Below the pieces are notes generated by a model. The model did no database searches, had not been told where the DNA came from, and saw only the letters and a program-made list of their open reading frames with translations. Below, piece by piece: positions 56,019 to 64,000 of a DNA stretch of 64,000 nt. The DNA is from Ralstonia pickettii (GTDB lineage: Bacteria; Pseudomonadota; Gammaproteobacteria; Burkholderiales; Burkholderiaceae): NCBI RefSeq assembly GCF_001699815.1, contig NZ_MCGB01000016.1, positions 1 to 64,000 of the forward strand. Reading direction: 5' to 3'. Every line of letters begins with the position of its first letter. The first letter of the stretch is position 1. The position numbers and the translations under genes are program-made.

Positions 56019-57341
56019 CTACGGGGTCGGCGAAGCTACGGGATCTGCACTTCGCCGCTTTTGCCGATACAGCCCCAGGGTCGCGCACAGCCCGCACAGT
56101 GCGGCGAAACTGAGCCAATAGCCGGGCGCCGCCTTGTCGTGTGTCACTTCGATCAAGTAGGTCGACAGCGCTGGCGTGAACCCGCCGAAGACGGCTGTTG
56201 CCAGGCTGAACGCCAGCGAAAAGCCGGCTACACGCACCTCGACCGGCATGACCTCGGTCAGCGCGGCGACCATGGCGCCGTTGTACATGCCAAAGAAGAA
56301 CGAGAACCAAAGGAGCACGGTCAGCATTCGGCCAAAGCTGGGTGCATGTGCAAGCCAGGACAGCGCCGGATATGACGTGCAGATGGCCAGAAGGGTAATC
56401 GCCATCAAGATGGGTTTGCGGCCGGTGCGGTCTGAAATGGCGCCGCCGATTGGCAACCAGATGAAGTTCGATAGCGCAACGAGCAGCGTCACCATCAGGC
56501 TGTCGCTTGTCGACAGCTTCAGCACGGCCTTGCCAAAGGTCGGCGTGTACACAGTGATGAGGTAGAACGTCGTGGTGGTCATCGCCGTGAGCAGCATGCC
56601 GCCGATGACGATCTTCCAGTGACGCACCAGCATCGCGAACACTTCGGCCGACCGAGGATGATGACGCCTTGCTTCAAAGGCCGCCGTTTCTTTCAGTGAG
56701 CGGCGCAGCACGAACAGGAATGGAACGATGGCACAACCCAGAAAGAACGGGATGCGCCATCCCCACACGGCCAACTGCTCTGCGGCCATCCACTGATTGA
56801 GTGCATAGCCCAGGGCAGCCGCCACGATGATGGCCACTTGCTGGCTGCCGGATTGCCAGCTCGTATAGAAGCCCTTGTTCCCAGGCGTTGCGATCTCCGC
56901 CAGATACACGGAAACACCGCCGAGTTCGGCGCCCGCCGAGAAGCCCTGCAACAGTCGGCCGATCAGCACCAGCACCGATGCAGCGATGCCGATGGACGCA
57001 TAACTGGGCACGCAGGCGATCAGGATCGTCCCGCTTGCCATGATCGCCAGCGTGACGATCAGACCTTTACGCCGGCCGACCTTGTCGATGTACGCACCCA
57101 GAAAGATCGCGCCCAGCGGGCGCATCAGGAACCCGGCGCCGAACACGGCGAAGGTCAGCATCAGCGAGGCAAACTCGTCCGCCAAGGGAAAGAAGACCTT
57201 GGAGATTGCGGTGGCGTAAAAGCCGAAAAGGAAAAAATCAAACTGCTCGAGAAAGTTGCCGCTCGTCACGCGTAGCACGGCGGCGGCCTTTGATCCGTGC
57301 GAGCTGGCGTGCTCCACGGCGAGTTGATGGGTGGGGTTCAC
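56019..57341 (-). CDS. tcuC: Tricarballylate/citrate permease TcuC
   Basis: 440 residues, MHS-family MFS proton symporter. [33 protein letters not shown], the 2-3 loop [49 protein letters not shown] and SDRTGRKP place it with CitA/TcuC. It imports tricarballylate. It is last in the tcuRABC set, 58 bp after tcuB, on the same strand. Confidence 0.9.
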   Translation of the reverse strand: MNPTHQLAVEHASSHGSKAAAVLRVTSGNFLEQFDFFLFGFYATAISKVFFPLADEFASLMLTFAVFGAGFLMRPLGAIFLGAYIDKVGRRKGLIVTLAIMASGTILIACVPSYASIGIAASVLVLIGRLLQGFSAGAELGGVSVYLAEIATPGNKGFYTSWQSGSQQVAIIVAAALGYALNQWMAAEQLAVWGWRIPFFLGCAIVPFLFVLRRSLKETAAFEARRHHPRSAEVFAMLVRHWKIVIGGMLLTAMTTTTFYLITVYTPTFGKAVLKLSTSDSLMVTLLVALSNFIWLPIGGAISDRTGRKPILMAITLLAICTSYPALSWLAHAPSFGRMLTVLLWFSFFFGMYNGAMVAALTEVMPVEVRVAGFSLAFSLATAVFGGFTPALSTYLIEVTHDKAAPGYWLSFAALCGLCATLGLYRQKRRSADPVASPTP

Positions 57342-57399
57342 TGCAGTGTCTCCTGTTGTATAGCGCAGCGGCGAGATGCGCCGCCTCGCTGCTTATGTG

Positions 57400-58626
57400 C
57401 TAATCCGCGCCGAGCGTGACGTTGTTTCGTTGCCGTCTTTCAATCGAGGATTTCAATAGCGCGGCGGATCGGTACACGCCATGCGCGAACTTTCCATATG
57501 GCAGCGTCGCGAACAGTGCGACAACGATGCCCAGATGGATCGCCAGCAGCGTCGGCATCGCCGCTGTGCTGCGCCCGGCCAGAAGCGCGAGCCCTGAAGC
57601 GCTGGTCATCAGAAGCAACGCAATGAACCCCCTGTCCATCGGGCGTTGCGCCGCATCGCCTTGCTCGGGGTGACGGCGCAGGTTGAGCCAAAGCAGGCCG
57701 GCTGGCCCGACGACCAGGCCGATACCGCCAACGGTGCCGAGCAGCACCGGCAAGCTGAGTAACGGGTAGGGCGCGTGGAGCCCGCGCAGGTAGTGATACA
57801 GCGTGGCAACCGCCGTTGCGGCAAAGCACAGCAGGAAGCCATAGAACGTCAGGTGGTGAAAGCGCCGCCGTGCCAGGGTGAAGGCATCGTCAGACTCGTT
57901 GCAGCCGTCGCCGTGTCCGCCGTCCAGGTACTTCAACGTCAAGGCGTTCTTTGCTGCTTCGGCCAGAGCAGGTGCGCTGGTTGCCCCGCTGCCTTCCGAT
58001 ACGTCATGCCAGAACCGCGTCACACCCATCCCGAGCGCTATCGCGGCGAAGAGAAACACCACGCCAAAGATCGCGACCAGCAAGTTATGTGGAAAGACCG
58101 CATAGAAGTTGCCGGCGGCGGCACCTCCCACCCTGTGCAAAAGACCGTACATTGCGGCGCCAAGCAACAGGAACATGGCCAGGCCGGCCGCGAGCGCCAC
58201 GGATACCGTCACTCCGTTACGCTGATACAGGGCGCCCAACGACGCGGGCCACGCGTACTGCGTGTAGGTTTCCAGGCGGACCTTCGCCATTGCCTTGGGG
58301 ACGTTGACGCCAAATTCGTGCGGTGGCGCGTACTGGCATGCGTGGTAACACGCGCCGCAGTTGTGGCACAGGTTGGCAAGGTAGTTGACGTCGGCCTTGC
58401 CGAACGCAAGGCGCCGTGTCATGGCAGGAAAGACGGCACAGAACCCTTCGCAGTAGCGACATGCGTTGCAAATCTGCATCTGCCGCGCCACTTCGATTTC
58501 GTTTGGCGTCATCGCCAGGATGGGAATCACGCGTGATGCCCGGCGACGCGTCTCGCGTGCTGAGGGGGCGGCGTCGTGTGAAGGGCGGTCCGTCCGCGCG
58601 GCGGCGGGCATGTCAGGCTTGTGCAC
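57400..58626 (-). CDS. tcuB: Tricarballylate utilization protein TcuB
   Basis: About 408 residues from GTG 58626, which has GGAG upstream; ATG 58611 would give 403. Two ferredoxin-like [4Fe-4S] motifs are visible near the N-terminus ([15 protein letters not shown] and [19 protein letters not shown]). About six membrane helices follow, with a b-heme-type layout. TcuB reoxidizes the flavin of TcuA and passes electrons to the quinone pool. It overlaps the end of tcuA. Confidence 0.9.
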   Translation of the reverse strand: MHKPDMPAAARTDRPSHDAAPSARETRRRASRVIPILAMTPNEIEVARQMQICNACRYCEGFCAVFPAMTRRLAFGKADVNYLANLCHNCGACYHACQYAPPHEFGVNVPKAMAKVRLETYTQYAWPASLGALYQRNGVTVSVALAAGLAMFLLLGAAMYGLLHRVGGAAAGNFYAVFPHNLLVAIFGVVFLFAAIALGMGVTRFWHDVSEGSGATSAPALAEAAKNALTLKYLDGGHGDGCNESDDAFTLARRRFHHLTFYGFLLCFAATAVATLYHYLRGLHAPYPLLSLPVLLGTVGGIGLVVGPAGLLWLNLRRHPEQGDAAQRPMDRGFIALLLMTSASGLALLAGRSTAAMPTLLAIHLGIVVALFATLPYGKFAHGVYRSAALLKSSIERRQRNNVTLGAD

Positions 58627-60022
58627 GTTCGACTCCGGATGTTTGCAACGCGTGGCGCGCGGCCTGGGTGCCGGCGATGCGGCCGAAGGCAGTGCCGATC
58701 GACATGCCGACCCCCGCCGTATAACCCTTTCCAAGCACGTTGCCCGCCATCATTTCGCCAGCGACGAACAGGTTGTCGCTCGGTGCGCCCCCGAAGTGGA
58801 CCTGCGCCTGATCGTTGGTCTTCAGACCCAGGTAGGTGAACGTGATGCCCGGTCTCAGCGCGTAGCCGTAGAACGGAGGCACGTCAATCGGCTGGGCCCA
58901 GTGCGTCTTGGGCGGGGCCACGCCTTCGGTATGGCAGTCATCGAGCGCGGTGTGGTCGAAAGTGCCAACGCGGCACGCTTGGTTGTAGCGATGCAGCGTC
59001 TGCATGAACTGCGCCTCAGGAAGATTGAGCTTGCGGGCCAGTTCGGCCAGGGTTGCCGCCTTCTCGCCGGGAAAGACCGGTGGCATGAAGCGGCCGATCG
59101 CCTTCGCGTCGATGATCGAATAGCCGATCTGCCCTGGTTGTTGTGCCACGAGCCTGCCCCAGATGGCATAGCGCTTGGGCCAGAAGTCCTCGCCTTCGTC
59201 GTAGAAGCGCTGGGCATTCCGGTTGACGACGACGCCTAGCGAGACGCAGTCGATGCGCGTGCAGATACCGCCGTCATACAGCGGGGCTCGCGCATCGATG
59301 GCGACGCAATGCGATTGCGACGGATCGCCGATGGTGTCTGCGCCCGCATCGATCATGAACTTCAGCAGCACGCCGCGATTGAAGCGCGTACCGCGGATCA
59401 AGAAGTTGTCGGCAGGCCATTCGCCACGTTCGTTCTGTCCCCAGGCCTCTCGCAGCCATTCGCGGTTCGATTCGAAGCCACCGGCAGCGAGCACACACGC
59501 ACGTGCCTCGAAGCGCTGCGTGCCGCTGCGCGCCGCAACGAACCGACCGCCATCCAGTTCGATGGAGTCGACCGGCGTTTCATAGCGGATGCGCACGCCA
59601 AGTTGTTCTGCGCTGCGGTAGTAGGCGTTGATCAGCGCTTTGCCGCCGCCCATGAAGAAGGCGTTGGTGCGGGCAACATGCAGCGCGCCTGACAGCGGCG
59701 GCTGGAAGCGCACGCCGTGCTTCTGCATCCAGGGGCGGCAAGTCGACGAGGCACGGATCGTCAGGCGGGCAAGATGCTCATTGGTCTGCCCACCCGTGAC
59801 TTTCAACAAGTCGTGCCAGTATTCCTCTTCGGGATACGCATCGACGAGCACGTCTTGCGGCGCGTCGTGCATGCAGCGCAGGTTGCGCGTGTGCTGTGAA
59901 TTGCCGCCACGCCAAGCGCGCGGCGCGGATTCGAGCATCAGCACCGATGCTCCTGCCTCCCGCGCCATCAGTGCTGCGCAGAGCGCGGCGTTCCCGCCCC
60001 CGATGACCAGTACGTCAACCAT
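58613..60022 (-). CDS. tcuA: FAD-dependent tricarballylate dehydrogenase TcuA
   Basis: 469 residues of the fumarate reductase/succinate dehydrogenase flavoprotein family. The FAD motif [24 protein letters not shown] starts at residue 8; further motifs are [12 protein letters not shown] and [32 protein letters not shown] at the C-terminus. It oxidizes tricarballylate to cis-aconitate. It is second in the operon, 60 bp after tcuR. Confidence 0.93.
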   Translation of the reverse strand: MVDVLVIGGGNAALCAALMAREAGASVLMLESAPRAWRGGNSQHTRNLRCMHDAPQDVLVDAYPEEEYWHDLLKVTGGQTNEHLARLTIRASSTCRPWMQKHGVRFQPPLSGALHVARTNAFFMGGGKALINAYYRSAEQLGVRIRYETPVDSIELDGGRFVAARSGTQRFEARACVLAAGGFESNREWLREAWGQNERGEWPADNFLIRGTRFNRGVLLKFMIDAGADTIGDPSQSHCVAIDARAPLYDGGICTRIDCVSLGVVVNRNAQRFYDEGEDFWPKRYAIWGRLVAQQPGQIGYSIIDAKAIGRFMPPVFPGEKAATLAELARKLNLPEAQFMQTLHRYNQACRVGTFDHTALDDCHTEGVAPPKTHWAQPIDVPPFYGYALRPGITFTYLGLKTNDQAQVHFGGAPSDNLFVAGEMMAGNVLGKGYTAGVGMSIGTAFGRIAGTQAARHALQTSGVERAQA

Positions 60023-60082
60023 ACATGCCTCCTTGCGGGAGCACTGTATGGCGCGTTTTCGTCAGCCGCCATCAGCAGGGCG

Positions 60083-61036
60083 TCAACGGGTCTTCAAGTT
60101 TCGTGAAGACCCTTCGCCGCGCAGGCGCGCGCCGGGCCAGCGTCCTTCGTGAACAAGTTGCCGCGCGACATCTGCAAGCACCACGCGCGCCGCCAGCCCT
60201 GCAGGCGAAAGTTCTTCGTCCGACACGCTGGTGATCATGTTCGGCCGCGCCGCAAAAGCTTCAGCAAGAGGCACGCTGGCCAAAGAGGCATTTTCTGCGC
60301 GCGCCAGGGCTGCGCCCGGCTGGATCGTCGCGCCCATGCCGCTGCGCACGAAGTCCATCAGCAGCGCCAGGCCGTCGACTTCGGCGACGATGCGCGGCTC
60401 ATATTTGGCACGCTTGAATGCCTCTGAGAGAAGCGAGCGCAATCCGTGCGGGCCGCTGGGCAGGATCAGGCCCAGGTCGCCCAGTTGCCCGAGCCGAGCG
60501 CTAGTTCCCGTGGGCATACCGTGCAGATTCTCTGCCCCGATGACGAAGAGCCGCTCATCGAGAAGGGGCAGCACGCTCCATCTCTGTGACGGCTGCTCCC
60601 GGAAGAGGACGGCAAGATCGATCTGCCGGGCGCTCAACATCGACTCCAGATAGCCTGACAGGCTTTCGACCATACGCAAGCGAACATCGGGATAGCGCTC
60701 GCGCATCGCCTGCATGAATGCAATGCCAAGTACGCTGGCGGTGCTGGGCGCCATGCCGATACTGACGTGGCCTGAAAGTCTGGCCGCACGCGCGGCCTGC
60801 GCGGCGTCGTCGACATGACGCAATGCGAGCTGCGCCTGTCGCCAGAAAGCGAGACCTGCGTCGGTCGGTATCACGCCGCTGGAGGTGCGTTGCAGCAGGC
60901 GCGTCGCCAGTTCGCTTTCGAGTCGGCTGATCTGCTGGCTGAGCGCGGACGTAACCACGCCCAATTCCAGCGCGGCCTTGCCCATGCTTCCGTGCTCGAC
61001 AACGGCCAGGAAGTATCGAAGCTGTCTGAGTTCCAT
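60083..61036 (-). CDS. tcuR: LysR regulator TcuR
   Basis: 317 residues from ATG 61036 (MELRQLRYFLAVVEHGSMGKAALELGVVTSALSQQISRLESELA). The effector domain contains VSIGMAPSTASVLGIAFM. A start at 61084 is also open. TcuR activates the tricarballylate genes in response to tricarballylate. Here it lies in the same direction as tcuA with only 60 bp between, so regulator and structural genes are likely one transcript. Confidence 0.85.
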   Translation of the reverse strand: MELRQLRYFLAVVEHGSMGKAALELGVVTSALSQQISRLESELATRLLQRTSSGVIPTDAGLAFWRQAQLALRHVDDAAQAARAARLSGHVSIGMAPSTASVLGIAFMQAMRERYPDVRLRMVESLSGYLESMLSARQIDLAVLFREQPSQRWSVLPLLDERLFVIGAENLHGMPTGTSARLGQLGDLGLILPSGPHGLRSLLSEAFKRAKYEPRIVAEVDGLALLMDFVRSGMGATIQPGAALARAENASLASVPLAEAFAARPNMITSVSDEELSPAGLAARVVLADVARQLVHEGRWPGARLRGEGSSRNLKTR

Positions 61037-61395
61037 GGGGAGTCCGGGATCGCGAGGAGACCCGAATTCTCGCAGGTTCCGCACATCGCGAGGGACGTCA
61101 TGGCGAGCGTGGGCTGGGCGATTGACGTTCGAGACGCCTCAGGGGTGTCCTTGCGACGTGTCGCTCTCGGACTGTCGAGATCGAATGTTTGAGATCCACG
61201 CACGCACCTAAAACGGCGGCGCTCGGCTGTCTGCAGGACAACGGCGAGAAGCAAAAGGTCGGACGTGCTTGGCGGAGGGCCAACCGCCGCTCGCATTGGA
61301 CCAACTTGCGTAGTGCGTGCTCGGCCATCGGAGCCCGGAGGTTGGGTGCACAGAATCGGAAGTTGGAAGCGGCTCCCATCGCTATAATCCACCCC
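61037..61395. other. Gap upstream of the C4-like RNA
   Basis: No gene is supported here. The stretch near 61165-61185 resembles the inverted-repeat element at 41036-41155. A perfect TATAAT sits at 61383-61388, with TTGGAA at 61363-61368 (14-bp spacing, short for sigma70), which is a candidate promoter for the C4-like RNA. Confidence 0.45.
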
Positions 61396-61415
61396 GCTGC
61401 CGCACCAACGGCAGC
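61396..61415 (+). other. Hairpin in the C4 leader
   Basis: GCTGCCG (61396-61402) and CGGCAGC (61409-61415) form a 7-bp stem with a 6-nt loop, just after the TATAAT box. It would be at the 5-prime end of the transcript. Confidence 0.5.
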
Positions 61416-61495
61416 CGGGTTTGGCGACCTGCATAGCAGTTCTTAGAGAGGCTATCGCGCAAGCGATGGTCCGCTCCTGCTCGCTTGTGTTGTTT

Positions 61496-61580
61496 ATGGC
61501 GGGCCGGGCGGGGAGACCTTCGGGTCTGCCGGTCGTTCTCTAAGGGCCGGTTCGCCAGCCCCGCCGTCAGGCCCGCCACC
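61496..61580 (+). ncRNA. C4-type antisense RNA
   Basis: The fold matches the C4 antisense RNA family known from P1/P7 phages and later recognized widely in bacteria. An outer stem GGCGGGCC (61498-61505) pairs with GGCCCGCC (61570-61577). Inside it are GGGCGGGG/CCCCGCC and a small hairpin AGACC-TTCG-GGTCT (61514-61527). The unpaired segment TTCTCTAAG (61536-61544) is complementary to CTTAGAGA at 61442-61449 and 61617-61624, the second lying at the ribosome-binding site of the next gene. In C4 systems such pairing blocks translation of a downstream gene. Identification is by recalled consensus, supported by the visible complementarity. Confidence 0.62.
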
Positions 61581-61631
61581 CCTCGTCTGGCGACGAATGG
61601 CGTGCCTCCACTGCAACTTAGAGAGGCCGAC

Positions 61632-62000
61632 ATGCCATCTGTCAAAAGCGGGCACCGCCCCGCGTCTTATCCATCTCCACCCGAACCACCCACGCACGCG
61701 CCTACGTCATCCGACGCAGGCCCGCTCACCAAAAATCGCACTTATCTGAACGGCGCTATGGCGGCGCAGGCGTACCTCAAGCGGATACGCACAGCCATGC
61801 GCACCCACGGCCAGTGCCGCCCGGGCATGCTGCGTGAGGAGCTTCAGCACCTCTCCGCACATTCGTTCCCGCCGGCCTTTATCAAAGGCTTTGTGGATGC
61901 GATTGATGCGTACGTTTCGATGTCGCTCGGGGGCCGCGACGTCGATCCGCAGACGTGGGATGTGTTAGCCGCCATCGAGCGGCGTGGCTACAGCCAATAA
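61632..62000 (+). CDS. Hypothetical protein controlled by the C4-like RNA
   Basis: 122 residues, MPSVKSGHRPASYPSPPEPPTH at the start (proline-rich, disordered), then a helical part (NGAMAAQAYLKRIRTAMRTHGQC, HSFPPAFIKGFVDAIDAYVSM). No family is recognized. The ribosome-binding site GAGAGG lies within the CTTAGAGAG target of the C4-like RNA, so translation is probably controlled by it. In related loci, such genes encode phage-type antirepressor or defence functions, but no motif supports that here. A strong terminator follows. Confidence 0.65.
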   Translation: MPSVKSGHRPASYPSPPEPPTHAPTSSDAGPLTKNRTYLNGAMAAQAYLKRIRTAMRTHGQCRPGMLREELQHLSAHSFPPAFIKGFVDAIDAYVSMSLGGRDVDPQTWDVLAAIERRGYSQ

Positions 62001-62012
62001 CAACGGATTGAC

Positions 62013-62046
62013 GCATTCCCGTGACGGGCGGGAATGCCAGGTTTTT
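62013..62046 (+). terminator. Terminator after the hypothetical gene
   Basis: GCATTCCCG (62013-62021) and CGGGAATGC (62029-62037) form a 9-bp stem with a 7-nt loop, followed shortly by TTTTT (62042-62046). Confidence 0.85.
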
Positions 62047-62118
62047 CCAGAACGCCCGCAGCAATTCGCACGGCCGCCGTCACAGCCGCTCTATCGGCGT
62101 TCCCGTCTCCTTAACTGT

Positions 62119-62328
62119 TCAAGAACGACACTCGGTCAGCGGATTTCCGTGTTCGTTGACCTGGGAATAGATCGCGGCCAGGGCAGGTTGAACCTTGCGC
62201 ATGCGGATCCGGTAGAACATCAACGCAGCCGACATCACAGCCAGCAAGACACCGGAGGCCGGTCCGATGATGTTGGCGCGCTTCCAGCGTGGTGCATCAT
62301 CAGCCGGGCGGCGCGCGTGACCGCACAC
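62119..62328 (-). CDS. Possible small membrane protein
   Basis: 69 residues with one hydrophobic segment (IIGPASGVLLAVMSAALMFYRI) and a basic flank (RIRMRK). Start is GTG 62328 with no ribosome-binding site, so this is weak. The remaining parts of the 62047-62771 gap hold no supported gene; the frame ahead of the chemotaxis receptor is open but not receptor-like. Confidence 0.3.
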   Translation of the reverse strand: MCGHARRPADDAPRWKRANIIGPASGVLLAVMSAALMFYRIRMRKVQPALAAIYSQVNEHGNPLTECRS

Positions 62329-62771
62329 TGGGTAGCTCGATTTCCATCCGCATACGAGAATTAAAATAATTTCATATCGAAAGTTTTCGCGCCGCCACGA
62401 TTCACAAAAGCGCAGATTTGGTGCGCGTTCATTCTCTTGATTTTGCTCGGATGTGCCGCCAAGCCAATACTGGCGCCACGCAGCTCACGATCAGCACGGA
62501 CCCCTTCCGCCGAGAGCACAGGTTTGAAGCGCGCCGCTGCCCTGGCATCGCATTCAAGATTCCTCCTGCCGTGCCGTCATTTCCCATCAAAGCAGCCTGG
62601 GCAATCTTGCGGCGCGACGGCTTTGAAGATCGGTCAACGACAGCCGCACATGTCTTCAAGATGCTCCTGCTTCAACGCATGCACCTGATTGCATCGCCAG
62701 ATGGCCACGGCGATGGCGTTGCCCAGGGCATGACGTCTCTCTCTGACGCCGCTGAAACAGGAATGAAGCAA

Positions 62772-64000
62772 ATGAGAATCTCGGATATGAAGATCGGGGT
62801 GCGCCTTGGTGCAGCGTTCGCGCTTGTGGTGGCGCTGCTGATCGGGACTGCCGCGGTGGGCATCCAACGGCTGGACGACAACAACACGAAGATGGGCCGG
62901 ATCGTCAGCGAGCGCTATTCGCTGATCGCGCTGAGCAACCAGATCAAGAACAACGGTTACAAGGCCAACGGCATTCTCAGCAATCTGCTGCTGGCCACGT
63001 CGGCCGACCAGAAAGCGAAGTACATGAACGACTACGCAGCCATCCGCCAAGCCAACGGGCAGGCGTATGGGCGGCTGGAGAAGATGCTGACGACCGATGC
63101 GGGCAAGGCGCTCTTCAAGGAACAGTTCGAGGCGCGCTCCGCTTACGGTGCGAGCGTGCGCAAGTTCTTTGAGCTGATCGATGCCAACAAGCCCGAAGAC
63201 GCACGCGTTCTGTACCAGGGCGACATGAGCCGCCTGCAAGACCAGTACTACGTGCTGGTCGACAAGATGGTGGATCACCAGGCCAGCGAGATGGAGCACG
63301 ACGTGGGCGAAGCCGCCGCACAAGGTGCCAACGCGAAGATCCAGATGATCGTACTGGCCGTGCTGGCAACGCTGCTTGCCATTGCAACAGGTGGCTTCAT
63401 CACCCGCACGATCACGGCCCGATCCACCGTGCCGTGCATCTGGCCGAAGCCGTGGCGCAGGGCGATCTGACGCACCGTCTGGAGGTCGGCGCGCAAGATG
63501 AGATCGGCCGCTTGCTGGCTGCGCTCAAGCACATGACCGAGAACCTGCATGGCATCGTCGGCCGTGTGCGCGGCGGAACGGACACCATCACGCGCGCATC
63601 GCGCGAGGTGGCCAGCGGCAACATCGATCTGTCCAGCCGGACCGAACAGCAGGCCAGCTCGCTGGAAGAAACGGCGGCGGCCATGGAGCAGCTCACCTCC
63701 ACCGTCAAGCAGAACGCCGACAACGCGCAGGAAGCCAGCCGCCTGGCGTCCAACGCATCGCTGGTGGCCGCCAAGGGCGGCGATGCCGTTGGCGAGGCGA
63801 TCGAGACCATGAGCACCATCAATGCGTCGTCACGCAAGATCGTCGACATCATCGGCGTGATCGACAGCATTGCGTTCCAGACCAACATCCTGGCGCTGAA
63901 CGCCGCAGTGGAAGCCGCGCGCGCGGGCGAGCAGGGCCGCGGCTTTGCCGTGGTGGCTGGCGAGGTGCGCAACCTCGCGCAGCGCAGTGCCGCAGCGGCC
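62772..64000 (+). pseudogene. Methyl-accepting chemotaxis protein, frameshifted, truncated by window end
   Basis: From ATG 62772 (AGGA 9 bp upstream) the frame encodes a receptor N-terminus: membrane helix (VRLGAAFALVVALLIGTAAVG), four-helix ligand domain (ERYSLIALSNQIKNNGYKANGILSNLLLA) and second membrane helix ([19 protein letters not shown]). After about 63417 the frame breaks and stops at 63470. The downstream part continues in another frame ([25 protein letters not shown], then [16 protein letters not shown] and the signalling hairpin [36 protein letters not shown]) to the window end. A single missing base (one C) in ITRPIH explains this. It is either a real null or a sequencing error. 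Confidence 0.8.

Overview
The window looks like the replication-origin region of a second chromosome or megaplasmid from a Ralstonia of the R. pickettii group. The DNA is GC-rich. It opens with an iteron origin, a plasmid-type RepA, ParA/ParB and palindromic parS sites. It also carries a class D beta-lactamase that closely resembles the chromosomal OXA-22 family of R. pickettii. The identification rests on recalled protein families and was not confirmed by a search.

Layout. 1-5.7 kb: origin with 15 iterons and DnaA boxes, repA, a cold-shock gene, parAB and a KfrA-like coiled-coil protein. 5.9-11.7 kb: galU, then an alpha-ketoglutarate-type MHS permease with a DctB/DctD-like sigma54 two-component system. 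11.7-15.9 kb: an intramembrane-protease homologue, a small exported protein and a large diguanylate cyclase. 16.3-21 kb: a complete branched-chain amino acid ABC transporter (livJHMGF). 21-32.5 kb: mixed metabolic and regulatory genes, including quinone reductase, ClC channel, a rifampin-phosphotransferase-like PEP-utilizing enzyme with TetR, proline iminopeptidase, and a HAD plus D-amino-acid-lyase pair. 32.8-35.4 kb: tRNA-Leu, blaOXA, a truncated ArsR gene and an AT-rich gene-free island. 35.4-41 kb: mctP monocarboxylate permease with its DUF3311 partner and two stress or sensory kinases. 41-45.6 kb: flavodoxin, LysR, DUF2076, GlxA-type regulator and dienelactone hydrolase. 45.7-54 kb: an eight-gene operon for aerobic 2-aminobenzoate (anthranilate) breakdown through CoA thioesters. 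54-61 kb: desaturase, PhnD-like protein and the tricarballylate operon tcuRABC. 61-64 kb: a C4-type antisense RNA with its putative target gene, and a frameshifted chemotaxis receptor running off the window.

Two features stand out beyond ordinary annotation. First, copies of the origin iteron (core GTACCCGTTTCTGCG) are scattered singly across the first 25 kb. They lie in intergenic gaps, in frame inside genes and even across a stop codon, and I see none in the remaining 39 kb. This suggests RepA titration or handcuffing sites outside the origin. Second, the C4-like RNA near 61.5 kb carries a 9-nt segment complementary to two nearby copies of CTTAGAGAG, one of them at the ribosome-binding site of the next gene. 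A decayed half copy of the same RNA lies at 42.85 kb.

The gene content points to a metabolically versatile soil or water bacterium that takes up organic acids and amino acids and degrades anthranilate and tricarballylate.
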